DNA of 64,000 bases. Origin: Prochlorococcus sp. AG-402-N08 (GTDB lineage Bacteria; Cyanobacteriota; Cyanobacteriia; PCC-6307; Cyanobiaceae). This document shows, in pieces, positions 32,868 through 42,295 of the stretch (within the stretch, counting starts at the first letter, position 1; the number at the start of each line of letters is the position of its first letter). The stretch is from positions 186,001 to 250,000 of the forward strand of contig QCIS01000001.1 of assembly GCA_003216535.1 (NCBI GenBank), in the 5' to 3' direction. The notes beneath the pieces are model-generated. The model made no database searches. It worked only from the letters and a program-made list of their open reading frames with translations, and had not been told where the DNA came from. The position numbers and the translations under genes were made by a program.

Positions 32868-34120
32868 CGTTTCTGTTTATTCGCAAATTTTATAAATTCA
32901 GCAACTAAAAAAATGGAACCTGATAGAACAGGATGATTAGGTGGCCATTTTTCTAAGGAAAATAAATACTCAATGGCAAGTTCAAATGTTTTAAATTCAA
33001 TTGTTTTTTGAAAGTCAATTTCTTTAATCTGAGTGAGATCATTTAATTGCCAACTAGGTTGGTTTGGAACTGGCACTAGCAATAAGTGATCATTTTTCTT
33101 TAGAAGTGTTTTTAATATTGCGTAAATATCTTTTTGTTTTTGGACACCTAAAATCCAATAAATTCCTTTATCTTCATTCTCCCAATTGCTTCGCTCATTA
33201 GAGAGTGCTTCTGCAGCAGGATAATTATGTGCACAATCTACAAGAATCTTTTTGTTGAAATAATTTATTATTTCTAGCCTTCCTTTCCAAGATGTCTTTT
33301 TAAGACCTTGATATATGTGTTTTTCTTTAATATTAAATCCCAAATTATTCAGCGCTTCAATTGCTCCAACAGCTACTGAAGCATTTTGCTTTTGAAAAAT
33401 TCCTTTTAATCCAAGCTCATAGCTGTTTGAAATTGAATCTTTCCAGATAATTTCTGCTCCAACCTCTTTAACTTTTTTAGTTATTAAATTTTCAACTTGA
33501 CTATTTTGGTTGCATGAAATGACAATTGAGTTTTTTTCAATAACTGCTAATTTTTCTTTGGCAATTTTTTCAATCGTATCTCCAAGAAATTCTTTATGGT
33601 CTAAGCCAATATTCCCTATAGCAATTATTGGTCTAGATTTATGGGCTGTTGTCGCGTCTAATCGCCCCCCTAAGCCAGCTTCAAGAATGAGTAATTCAAC
33701 TTTTTTATTGTCAAAAAAATTTAGGGCACAGCAAATGATTTTTTCAAAAGGAGTTAATTCAAATTTTGAAAAATTTTTTTCTATGATTCTATAGATTTCT
33801 TCAAAATCAGTTTTATTAATATTTTTTTTATTAACTCTAATCCTCTCGCATACGTCCAAAAGATGAGGAGATGTTGTTACACCAAAATTCCTTTTAGCTT
33901 CAAAAAGTATACTCTCTAAATATGCCGCAATTGATCCTTTCCCATTAGTTCCAATAATTTGTATCGCAGGGATATTCTTGCAAGGATTACCAAGTTCTTG
34001 AAGTGCTTTTTTAATTCTTGATAAACCTAACTTGATATTATCCCTCTCATATTTAGGTGACAATAATTCAAAAATTTTTAAATTTGCATTTTTCAAAATT
34101 AAATTGCTATAACTCTTCAA
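32864..34120 (-). CDS. folC: Folylpolyglutamate/dihydrofolate synthase
   Basis: IIGTNGKGSIAAYLESIL, LEAGLGGRLDATTA, NIGLDHKEFLGDT, VDCAHNYPAAEAL. Confidence 0.95.
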   Translation of the reverse strand: MKSYSNLILKNANLKIFELLSPKYERDNIKLGLSRIKKALQELGNPCKNIPAIQIIGTNGKGSIAAYLESILFEAKRNFGVTTSPHLLDVCERIRVNKKNINKTDFEEIYRIIEKNFSKFELTPFEKIICCALNFFDNKKVELLILEAGLGGRLDATTAHKSRPIIAIGNIGLDHKEFLGDTIEKIAKEKLAVIEKNSIVISCNQNSQVENLITKKVKEVGAEIIWKDSISNSYELGLKGIFQKQNASVAVGAIEALNNLGFNIKEKHIYQGLKKTSWKGRLEIINYFNKKILVDCAHNYPAAEALSNERSNWENEDKGIYWILGVQKQKDIYAILKTLLKKNDHLLLVPVPNQPSWQLNDLTQIKEIDFQKTIEFKTFELAIEYLFSLEKWPPNHPVLSGSIFLVAEFIKFANKQKR

Positions 34121-35282
34121 AAATTGAATTTAGTTTATCCAAAAGAATATTAATTTCTCTTCGAGATATAACTAATGGTGGGACAATCCTTACAACATTT
34201 CCTCCTGCAGGAACTACCAGTAATCCTTTATCAAAAGCTTTTAATGTAATTTCTTTTGCATCAGCATAATCATCATTGATCACAAGACCTTGTATTAAAC
34301 CTAAACCTCGTTTCCCTCTAATAATATTTGGAAATTTTTTTGATAATTCTTTAAACCCAGCACTTAATTGTTCCCCTCTTAGATAAACATTATTTATAAG
34401 ATTTCTTCTATTTATTTCTTCTAATACAGTTAGGGCAGCTTTACAGGCGAAAGGGTTCCCCCCAAAAGTGCTTGCATGATCTCCTGGAGAAAAAATATTG
34501 GCTTTTTCTTTAACTAATAATGCTCCAATTGCATGACCTCCTCCTAATCCTTTGGCAAGGGTGAATCCATCAGGTTCAATTCCTAAATTTTCATAACCCC
34601 ACATTTTCCCAGTTCGACCTACGCCACTTTGGACCTCATCTAAAATGAGTAGAGAATTATATTTATCACATATATCTCTCAGGCTTTTAAAAAATATTTT
34701 ACTTCCAGGAATTACGCCACCTTCTCCTTGTATTGGTTCAACTAAAACGCCGGAAATTTTTTGATCATTATTTTCACACTCTTCAAATAATTTTTTTACC
34801 GAATCAAAATTGTTAAATTTAAAAAATTTGAACCCTTGAATCATCGGTTCGAAACCTTTTTGATATTTGGGCTGACCAGTCGCACTCAAGGCTGCAAGCG
34901 TCCTTCCATGAAAGCTGGATTCAGCTGATAGAATAATTGACTCTTTACCTTTATTTGTTGTATTACCATATTTTTTAAGTAATTTAATTGCTGATTCATT
35001 TGCTTCCGCACCACTGTTGCAGAAGAAGACGCTTTTTGCACAACTCATATTTGTTAGAGTTCTGCTTAATTGTGCTTGTTCTTCAATGTTGTAGAGATTG
35101 GAAATGTGCTGAATCTTTTTTAGTTGACTTGATAGCCTTCTTCTTAAAACCCTATCGCTATGTCCAAGACTACAAGTTGCAATACCAGCGACTGCATCAA
35201 GATACTTTTTACCTGTTTTGTCCCATAGCCAACAACCTTTTCCTCTTTTGAAAGATATATCGAATCGACTATAGGTATTCAT
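34107..35282 (-). CDS. argD: Acetylornithine aminotransferase
   Basis: FFCNSGAEANESAIKL, LILDEVQSGVGRTGKMWGYEN, TLAKGLGGGHAIGA; start reassigned to ATG at 35282 (MNTYSRFD), because the listed upstream extension translates a tRNA. Confidence 0.96.
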   Translation of the reverse strand: MNTYSRFDISFKRGKGCWLWDKTGKKYLDAVAGIATCSLGHSDRVLRRRLSSQLKKIQHISNLYNIEEQAQLSRTLTNMSCAKSVFFCNSGAEANESAIKLLKKYGNTTNKGKESIILSAESSFHGRTLAALSATGQPKYQKGFEPMIQGFKFFKFNNFDSVKKLFEECENNDQKISGVLVEPIQGEGGVIPGSKIFFKSLRDICDKYNSLLILDEVQSGVGRTGKMWGYENLGIEPDGFTLAKGLGGGHAIGALLVKEKANIFSPGDHASTFGGNPFACKAALTVLEEINRRNLINNVYLRGEQLSAGFKELSKKFPNIIRGKRGLGLIQGLVINDDYADAKEITLKAFDKGLLVVPAGGNVVRIVPPLVISRREINILLDKLNSIFEEL

Positions 35283-35287
35283 CAAAG

Positions 35288-35369
35288 TGGGAGCGGTCGG
35301 ACTTGAACCGACATACCCGAAGGTGCCGCATTTTGAGTGCGGTGCGTCTACCAATTCCACCACGCTCCC
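35288..35369 (-). tRNA. tRNA-Leu(CAA)
   Basis: Reverse complement GGGAGCGTGGTGGAATTGGTAGACGCACCGCACTCAAAATGCGG...GGTTCAAGTCC..CGCTCCCA; long variable arm; anticodon CAA. Confidence 0.96.
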
Positions 35370-35651
35370 AAGGCTTTTGAAAAAATGAACTTATTTATTA
35401 TAACAAAAATCACCTTATTGACTATTGTTATGGCCAAGGAACATTGATCAAGATAAAGTTTATTAATAGTTAATCTTTTTGATAAAAACATAGAATTATA
35501 TTTATTGAATTTGCTGACAATAAATAAGTAAAAAAATGAAGGTTAAAACATTTATGATACATTTTTGTGTTTAAATGTGAGTAAAAGCCCTTTTAAAAGG
35601 AGATAACTTCACAATTAGTAATATTGTGTTATATTAAAGAAAAAAACTAAA

Positions 35652-35759
35652 ATGTCTAAAGTTCAAGCTAAAAAATTATCTTTAAAGATCGTCCCTTATC
35701 TTTTTGTTGTAGTAACCATATTGACGGCATTCGGAACTAATGTTGGAACTTGGGTATGA
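35652..35759 (+). CDS. Predicted 35-aa single-TM mini-protein
   Basis: MSKVQAKKLSLKIVPYLFVVVTILTAFGTNVGTWV; TATATT -10-like box upstream; in a non-coding interval below the ORF-track cutoff. Confidence 0.6.
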   Translation: MSKVQAKKLSLKIVPYLFVVVTILTAFGTNVGTWV

Positions 35760-35866
35760 ATGAATTTAAGTTTAATGGTTTGAATAAGATTTGGTCTAAT
35801 CGCTTTTTAGTTTTGTTGTTATTATTTTTGTGTTGTATTTCACTAGTCAATATCGCTTACGTTTAA
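35756..35866 (+). CDS. Predicted 36-aa single-TM mini-protein, overlapping start
   Basis: MNEFKFNGLNKIWSNRFLVLLLLFLCCISLVNIAYV; ATG overlaps the TGA of the preceding ORF (ATGA). Confidence 0.5.
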   Translation: MNEFKFNGLNKIWSNRFLVLLLLFLCCISLVNIAYV

Positions 35867-35903
35867 ACAACTTTTCTAGTTTTAAAAATCTTTTGTAATA
35901 AGA

Positions 35904-37274
35904 CTAAGCTGCTTCAAGTTTTGAAAAATTCTCAGATTTGGGTTTAATTTTATATCCATTTTCTTCAAAAGTACTTTTACTAATTTCTCTAATTATTTTA
36001 ACACCTAAATTTTTTAGTTTTAATTCAAAATTTTCATAACCTCTATCTAAATGTTCTAATCCATAGATCTTACTACTACCTTTTGCGATGATTCCTGCAA
36101 TTATTAATGCAGCTGATGACCTTAAATCTGAGCCAACTAGATTCATCCCATTAATTGTTTTAACTCCTTTGATGTGAGCTACGTTTTTATTTAGTTTTAT
36201 ACAGGCACCCATTTCATTAAGTAAATAAATATGATTCATTCTGTTTTCGAAAATTGTTTCGGTTATCTTTGATTCACCATTTGCGATTGTCATTAGAGCT
36301 GTAAATGGTGCCTGCAAATCAGTAGGAAAGCCTGGAAAAGGAGATGTTTCAATATCTACTCCTTTAATCTCTTTACTCTTGATTGAAATCGAATTACCTT
36401 TAATCGTAATTTTACTCCCACTCTCTTGAAGCTTATTAGTAACAGCTTCAAGATGATGAGGGATTACTGGAGAAATTGTTATTGAAGAGGAAGTTGCAGC
36501 AGCAGCTATTAGAAAAGTTCCAGCTTCTATTCGGTCTGGAATTACTTTATGGATACAACCGTATAGCTTATTAACACCATCAATAATTATTGTTTCTTTA
36601 CCGGAGTCATAAATTTTTGCCCCCATTTTATTAAGCATTTGGCATAAATCTTGAACTTCAGGCTCTCGAGCAGCATTTTCAATAGTAGTTCTTCCTTTGG
36701 CTAAAGATGCTGCCATTATTAAAGTTTCAGTAGCACCTACACTTGGACACTTTAATTTAATATGAGTGCCATGAAGTCTATTTTTGTTTCCCCTTATTTT
36801 TGCCTTGACAATTCCCTCTTCAATAATAATGTCTGCTCCTAATGCGATTAGTCCATTAATGTGCTCGTCTATTGGTCTTGAACCAATATTGCATCCACCT
36901 GGTAAGGGTACTTGAGCTTCTCCAAATTTAGTTAATAGTGCACCTATACAAAAGAAACTAGCTCTTAATCCTTTAACAAGTTCATATGGAAGTTCTTTAA
37001 TCGAAATAGTTGTTGGATCTATTTCTAGTTGGTTGTTTTTATGAACTAAATTCACTCCTAAATTTTTTAGGATATTCCCCATTTTTTCAATATCAGTAAG
37101 AAAAGGCACATTTTCAAGAATTATTTTTTCATTAGTTAGAAGTGATGAGGCTAATAAAACTAAGGCCGAATTCTTCGCACCACTTATTTCAACTATTCCA
37201 TTTAACTTGCCTTGGCCAAGAATCTTTAAATTTTGCGATTTAAGATATGACTTCGTTTTGCTTCCGCAAATCAT
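35904..37274 (-). CDS. murA: UDP-N-acetylglucosamine 1-carboxyvinyltransferase
   Basis: VEISGAKNSALVLLASSLL, LPGGCNIGSRPIDEHI, ENRMNHIYLLNEMGA, DLRSSAALIIAGI. Confidence 0.97.
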   Translation of the reverse strand: MICGSKTKSYLKSQNLKILGQGKLNGIVEISGAKNSALVLLASSLLTNEKIILENVPFLTDIEKMGNILKNLGVNLVHKNNQLEIDPTTISIKELPYELVKGLRASFFCIGALLTKFGEAQVPLPGGCNIGSRPIDEHINGLIALGADIIIEEGIVKAKIRGNKNRLHGTHIKLKCPSVGATETLIMAASLAKGRTTIENAAREPEVQDLCQMLNKMGAKIYDSGKETIIIDGVNKLYGCIHKVIPDRIEAGTFLIAAAATSSSITISPVIPHHLEAVTNKLQESGSKITIKGNSISIKSKEIKGVDIETSPFPGFPTDLQAPFTALMTIANGESKITETIFENRMNHIYLLNEMGACIKLNKNVAHIKGVKTINGMNLVGSDLRSSAALIIAGIIAKGSSKIYGLEHLDRGYENFELKLKNLGVKIIREISKSTFEENGYKIKPKSENFSKLEAA

Positions 37275-37434
37275 TAAGACTTAATTTATTAGGCTCATCA
37301 TGACAAACTAATAATATTAAGTCCACCCTATGTAACGTCATGAATATTAATTAAAAGTGAAAATGTATCTTTTTGATTTTTTGGGAAATAAAAATTTAAT
37401 AAATAATTGATCAAAATATTTATGTAATTAAAAT

Positions 37435-38310
37435 ATAGTTGATAACGAATTTTTTAAATTACTCATAGAAAATACTTTTTTAAAAATAACTAGTAAAAAC
37501 AATAATCTAGTTAAAAGATTTAGATCACTTAAAAGAGGATCATCTCCCAAAGATCAAGACTTTTTTTGCATAGAAGGTACACATCTCATTGAAGAATTAC
37601 TTAAGTCTGGAAAAAATCCCTCTAAAATTTTAGTTACCGAAAAATGGCTAAGAAAGAATCAAAATTTAAGCAAAAAATTTGATCAGTCATTAATAAATAT
37701 TGTCTCAGAGGAAGTCTTGGCTTCTGCGATTTCAACAATTAATCCAGATGGGATAGCAGCTTTAGTAGAGATTTCAGCAATACCTAATTATCAATTTAAT
37801 GTAAAAGATGATTTTGTTCTTGTTCTCGACAGGATTCAAGATCCTGGGAATATAGGTAATCTTTTTAGAACTGCTTTAGCTGCTGGTGTTGATGCAATTT
37901 TTTTAGCTGGAGGTGCGCACCCATTAGGCCAAAAGGTATTAAGGGCATCCTCTGGTGCAGTTTTTCATCTTCCATTTTTAAGATTTGATGGAACTGAAGA
38001 AGAAATATTAAATTCTTTACTTAAGTCTTTGTCTGAATTATCAAATGTAGGATTTAAGATTTTTTCTACTAGTAGCCATAATAAGAGTTTAAAAAAACCT
38101 TCAAAACCTTACTGGGAAGTTGATTGGTCTAGACGTACAGCATTAATTTTGGGTAATGAAGGTCAAGGTATCCATAAAAAAATTCAAGAAGCTTTTAATG
38201 AAACAATTACAATTCCGCATAGTGAGCTTGTAGAATCATTGAATGTGGCTTGTGTTGCAGTTCCGTTATTACTAGAACGAAAAAGAGTCGCATACACCTC
38301 TAATAAATAA
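37435..38310 (+). CDS. SpoU-family RNA 2'-O-methyltransferase (TrmH-like); 5' boundary uncertain
   Basis: LVLDRIQDPGNIGNLFRTALAAGVDAIFL, LILGNEGQGI, SLNVACVAVPLLLERKR; open frame upstream of the listed TTG encodes the substrate-binding domain (LVKRFRSLKRGSSPKDQDFFCIEGTHLIEELLKSG). Confidence 0.85.
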   Translation: MVDNEFFKLLIENTFLKITSKNNNLVKRFRSLKRGSSPKDQDFFCIEGTHLIEELLKSGKNPSKILVTEKWLRKNQNLSKKFDQSLINIVSEEVLASAISTINPDGIAALVEISAIPNYQFNVKDDFVLVLDRIQDPGNIGNLFRTALAAGVDAIFLAGGAHPLGQKVLRASSGAVFHLPFLRFDGTEEEILNSLLKSLSELSNVGFKIFSTSSHNKSLKKPSKPYWEVDWSRRTALILGNEGQGIHKKIQEAFNETITIPHSELVESLNVACVAVPLLLERKRVAYTSNK

Positions 38311-38317
38311 ATAAAAA

Positions 38318-39757
38318 GTGACTGATTCAAGTTTTGATTTTGATTTAATCGTAATAGGAGCAGGATATGGAGGTTTTGATGCCGCTAAACATGCTGCTAG
38401 TAAGGGACTTAAAGTCGCAATAGTAGAATCTTCTGATATGGGAGGCACTTGTGTTAACAAGGGTTGTGTTCCATCTAAAGCTCTTTTGGCTGCAAGTGGA
38501 AAAGTTAGAGAAATAGCTGATTATGAACATTTAGCTAAATTTGGTATTCATGCTTCCCCAGTAAGGTTCGAGAGATCAAAAATTGCAGATCATGCAAATG
38601 ATTTAGTTTTAAATGTTAGAGAAAATTTAACAAAAACTCTTAAAAGGAGTGGAGTTGAAATTATTTTGGGCATTGGCAGAATTGAAGAAAATCAAAAAGT
38701 AGGTGTAAGAGATAAAAACGGAATTGATAAAATTTTCACATGTAAGAATATTGTGATAGCAACTGGTTCTTCTCCTTTTGTGCCCCGTGGAATAACTTTG
38801 GATAATAGGACTGTATTTACTAGTGATGATGCGGTTAAACTTGAGTGGCTTCCAAGATGGATAGCAATTATTGGAAGCGGATATATAGGACTAGAATTTG
38901 CTGATGTTTATACCGCGCTTGGTTGTGAAGTTACCATGATCGAGGCTTTGGAGAATATTATGCCAACATTTGATCCAGACATTACTAAAATTGCTAAGAA
39001 GAACCTTATTCAAGCAAGAGATATAGACACAAAATCAAATGTCTTTGCGACAAAAATAACACCTGGATGCCCTGTAAAAATAGAACTGACAGATGCAAAA
39101 TCTAAGGAAGTTGTAGAAACTTTAGAAGTTGACGCTGTACTAGTTGCAACTGGCAGAAGTCCTAATAGTAATAACTTAAATCTTGAGTCGGTTGGTATAG
39201 AAACAGTGAAAGGTTTCATTCCTGTAGATGATCAAATGAGAGTTAAGAATGGTGATAAAATAATTCCTAACATTTGGGCTGTGGGAGATGTAACCGGCAA
39301 GCTAATGCTTGCCCATACAGCTGCAGCGCAGGGTACTATTGCTGTTGACAATATTTGCGGTGGAAATGTCGAAATTAACTATAAAAGTATCCCTGCAGCA
39401 ACCTTTACTCACCCAGAGATAAGTTCAGTTGGTCTCTCTGAAGCTGAAGCTAAAGAGATATCTTCAGCAGAAAATTTTACTTTGGGAGTTGTCAAAAGTT
39501 TCTTTAAGGCTAATTCAAAAGCACTGGCTGAGTTAGAGAGTGATGGATTGCTAAAGTTGATTTTCAATAAAGATAATGGAAAAGTGTTAGGTGCCCATAT
39601 TTTTGGATTACATGCAGCTGATTTAATTCAAGAAATTTCGAACGCTATTTCAAGGAACCAAGATGTAATTGAATTATCTAAAGAAGTTCATACTCATCCT
39701 ACTCTAAGTGAAGTAGTTGAGGTCGCATATAAACAAGCGGCTTCTCAAATCAAATAA
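38318..39757 (+). CDS. lpdA: Dihydrolipoamide dehydrogenase
   Basis: IVESSDMGGTCVNKGCVPSKALL redox disulfide, two Rossmann motifs, HTHPTLSEVV. Confidence 0.95.
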   Translation: MTDSSFDFDLIVIGAGYGGFDAAKHAASKGLKVAIVESSDMGGTCVNKGCVPSKALLAASGKVREIADYEHLAKFGIHASPVRFERSKIADHANDLVLNVRENLTKTLKRSGVEIILGIGRIEENQKVGVRDKNGIDKIFTCKNIVIATGSSPFVPRGITLDNRTVFTSDDAVKLEWLPRWIAIIGSGYIGLEFADVYTALGCEVTMIEALENIMPTFDPDITKIAKKNLIQARDIDTKSNVFATKITPGCPVKIELTDAKSKEVVETLEVDAVLVATGRSPNSNNLNLESVGIETVKGFIPVDDQMRVKNGDKIIPNIWAVGDVTGKLMLAHTAAAQGTIAVDNICGGNVEINYKSIPAATFTHPEISSVGLSEAEAKEISSAENFTLGVVKSFFKANSKALAELESDGLLKLIFNKDNGKVLGAHIFGLHAADLIQEISNAISRNQDVIELSKEVHTHPTLSEVVEVAYKQAASQIK

Positions 39758-39769
39758 TATCTAAAATTA

Positions 39770-40657
39770 ATGGAGATAAGACGCAGGCCACCAAATCCAA
39801 CAGTAAGGGTAGAAAATTTAGAATATGCTGTACCTCATAGAGAAGCACAAGCAAAAAATATTCTGGAAGAAATTGTATGGCACAAGGACATTGAAATTAA
39901 GAATTTTAAAAAAATAGTTTCTTTAGAAGATCTCATCAAAAAGATTAAAAACCTTCCTGCTCCCAAAGATTTTTATAAAAATATCTTGGAGTCAAAAATA
40001 AAACCAGGAGTAATTGCTGAAATAAAAAAAGCTAGTCCAAGTAAAGGAGTTATTAGAAAAGATTTTAACCCTGAAGAAATAGCAATTTGTTATGAAGGAT
40101 TAGGTGCATCATGTATCTCGGTACTTACCGATAAAAGGTTTTTTCAAGGTAGTTTTGAAATACTTGAAACTGTAAGGAAATCAACTAATCTTCCTCTACT
40201 CTGCAAAGATTTTATTATTTCTGCTTATCAGATTTATAAAGCAAGGGTATCTGGTGCTGATGCAATATTATTAATCGCTGCGATTTTAAGTGATAACGAT
40301 TTAATTTATCTAAAGAAAATAGCTGATAATTTAAAGATGAGTGTTCTTGTTGAAGTTCATAACGATAATGAATTAGAAAGGATTCTAAAGTTAAAATCTT
40401 TTAATTTGATTGGAATAAATAATAGGGACTTAAAGACTTTTAAAACGGATTTAAAAACATCAATAGAATTGATGCATACATATGTTGATATATTTTTAAA
40501 ACAAAATATTCTTCCCATTAGTGAATCCGGAATTAATTGTGCCGAAGATTTAGAATCGCTTAGATCTATTGGAATCAAGGGAGTATTAATTGGTGAAACT
40601 TTTATGAGAGAAAGTGATATTGAACAATCTTTCAAGAAATTATTTAACTCAATTTAA
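39770..40657 (+). CDS. trpC: Indole-3-glycerol phosphate synthase
   Basis: [48 protein letters not shown]. Confidence 0.96.
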   Translation: MEIRRRPPNPTVRVENLEYAVPHREAQAKNILEEIVWHKDIEIKNFKKIVSLEDLIKKIKNLPAPKDFYKNILESKIKPGVIAEIKKASPSKGVIRKDFNPEEIAICYEGLGASCISVLTDKRFFQGSFEILETVRKSTNLPLLCKDFIISAYQIYKARVSGADAILLIAAILSDNDLIYLKKIADNLKMSVLVEVHNDNELERILKLKSFNLIGINNRDLKTFKTDLKTSIELMHTYVDIFLKQNILPISESGINCAEDLESLRSIGIKGVLIGETFMRESDIEQSFKKLFNSI

Positions 40658-40712
40658 TTTTGACTTCAAATCGTGCTATAAAATTGAATAAACAGGGTTG
40701 TATTAAAAATAT

Positions 40713-41384
40713 ATGCAGGCTGTAGTTTTAACAGGTATAGTTGCAGGATTTGTGCATGTTGTTAGTGGCGCTGATCATTTAATTGCAATGGCACCAGCAG
40801 CGATTATTAATCCCAAAAAAGCTCTTAAAAATAGTTTCTCATGGGGTTTGGGACATTCTTCAGGTGTCCTCTTGTTAGCTTTCCTAGCGATTTTTATTAA
40901 GGATATTACCCCATTAAACAAATTTTCCAATATTGCCGAATTCCTAGTTGGAATTTCTCTTCTAATTGTTGGAGTATTTGCTATAAAAAATTCTTTTCAA
41001 TTAAGTATCCACTCGCATTCCCATAAGCATGAGAATGGAATTGCGCATCGTCACTTTCACTTTCATGTTAAGGAACAAAAAAATAATGTTAAGCACTCTC
41101 ATGCTTTGACAGGTTTAGGCTTGCTACACGGTATAGCTGGAGGTTCGCATTTTCTTGCAGTTATTCCTGCTTTAGCACTACCTTTAACAAGTGCTTGCTT
41201 ATATCTATTTTCATATTTGATTGGTTCACTAACAAGCATGAATCTTTTTACTTTTTTAATATCTTTTACCACCTTTAAAGCAAGTCAAAAATTTATAAAA
41301 AGATTAATAGCTGTAACAGGAGGGGTTTCCTTTTCTTTGGGATTATTTTGGATTCAAAGAAGTGCTTCTGTTTTTTTGAATTAA
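40713..41384 (+). CDS. NicO/HupE-like membrane protein with His-rich loop; candidate Ni permease of the Ni-SOD locus
   Basis: HVVSGADHLIAMAPAA and GLLHGIAGGSHFLAVIPALAL flank HSHSHKHENGIAHRHFHFHVKEQ; adjacent to sodX/sodN. Confidence 0.75.
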   Translation: MQAVVLTGIVAGFVHVVSGADHLIAMAPAAIINPKKALKNSFSWGLGHSSGVLLLAFLAIFIKDITPLNKFSNIAEFLVGISLLIVGVFAIKNSFQLSIHSHSHKHENGIAHRHFHFHVKEQKNNVKHSHALTGLGLLHGIAGGSHFLAVIPALALPLTSACLYLFSYLIGSLTSMNLFTFLISFTTFKASQKFIKRLIAVTGGVSFSLGLFWIQRSASVFLN

Positions 41385-41699
41385 AAAATTTTTTAATTTA
41401 GGAATAATTAATTTAGAGGTGACAATCCCAATTATTTTTTCGTTATTGATTAATCCAAATTTATTGCTATCTTCGCTAAATTCAATATTGTCGCCAATAA
41501 CTTCAATATTATTTTGATTCACTGAATTTATCCTTTTAATTAGGTTTTTATGTTTAAGTGGATGGTTGAAAATAACTATTTGCCGATTTTTTAGTATTGA
41601 TACATTCTTTTTATATTTTTTAAAAAATACAATATCCCCTTCTTTTAGGTAAGGTAACATTGATTCACCACTAATAATGGCAGTTTTTCTTAAACCCAA
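41343..41699 (-). CDS. sodX: Ni-SOD maturation protease (S26 signal-peptidase-like)
   Basis: ISGESMLPYLKEGDIVFFKKYK Ser/Lys peptidase N-terminus; located downstream of sodN on the same strand. Confidence 0.88.
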   Translation of the reverse strand: MGLRKTAIISGESMLPYLKEGDIVFFKKYKKNVSILKNRQIVIFNHPLKHKNLIKRINSVNQNNIEVIGDNIEFSEDSNKFGLINNEKIIGIVTSKLIIPKLKNFLIQKNRSTSLNPK

Positions 41700-41743
41700 A
41701 AAAAATAAAATAAAATCAAAAAAACTTTTGGAAATAATTCTGA

Positions 41744-42217
41744 TTAACTGGCTTTTACAAAAACGTCTGATCTTCCTTTTGAAGCCCAGAAAATATTATG
41801 AATCTTTTCTACATAACTCATGAGTTCTTCAGCTTGAGCTACATCAATATTAACTTTGCATGCACTGCATAATTTGGCCGCCTTCCAAATGGTTTCATGT
41901 AAGTCTGGATAAGTTTCTAAGTGAACTGGTTTAAAGTAATCTGTCCACAAAATTAGAATTTCTTTCTTTGTTTCTTTTGCTTGCTCTTCTTTAACTGCAA
42001 CATATCTAGAAAATGTATTACTGTATGTAGCCCACTCTGCTGAATCAGTGTTAGAAGGAGCTTCTAGTGCAATAAGTTTTTTTGTCATTGATAAAACTGC
42101 TTCAGCAGCAACTCTCGTAGATGCTGGATCATAAACACCACAAGGTCCATCACAGTGTGCATGTACTGTCATAGAGGATTTTTTTTCTAGAAAAGAATTG
42201 ATTAATTTACTTAGCAT
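41744..42217 (-). CDS. sodN: Nickel superoxide dismutase precursor
   Basis: Ni-hook HCDGPCGVYDP after a ~20-aa propeptide. Confidence 0.97.
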   Translation of the reverse strand: MLSKLINSFLEKKSSMTVHAHCDGPCGVYDPASTRVAAEAVLSMTKKLIALEAPSNTDSAEWATYSNTFSRYVAVKEEQAKETKKEILILWTDYFKPVHLETYPDLHETIWKAAKLCSACKVNIDVAQAEELMSYVEKIHNIFWASKGRSDVFVKAS

Positions 42218-42295
42218 TTCAAATATTTGGAATTGTATATATATTACTTGGATATTAACTAAATTGAAAAGTCTTGGATATTTTTCTTACTTAAT

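Noticed and set aside
35283-35363. N-terminal extension MVELVDAPHSKCGTFGYVGSSPTAPTL on the argD ORF
   Set aside because: It is a translation of tRNA-Leu(CAA) (35288-35369); genuine start is ATG at 35282.
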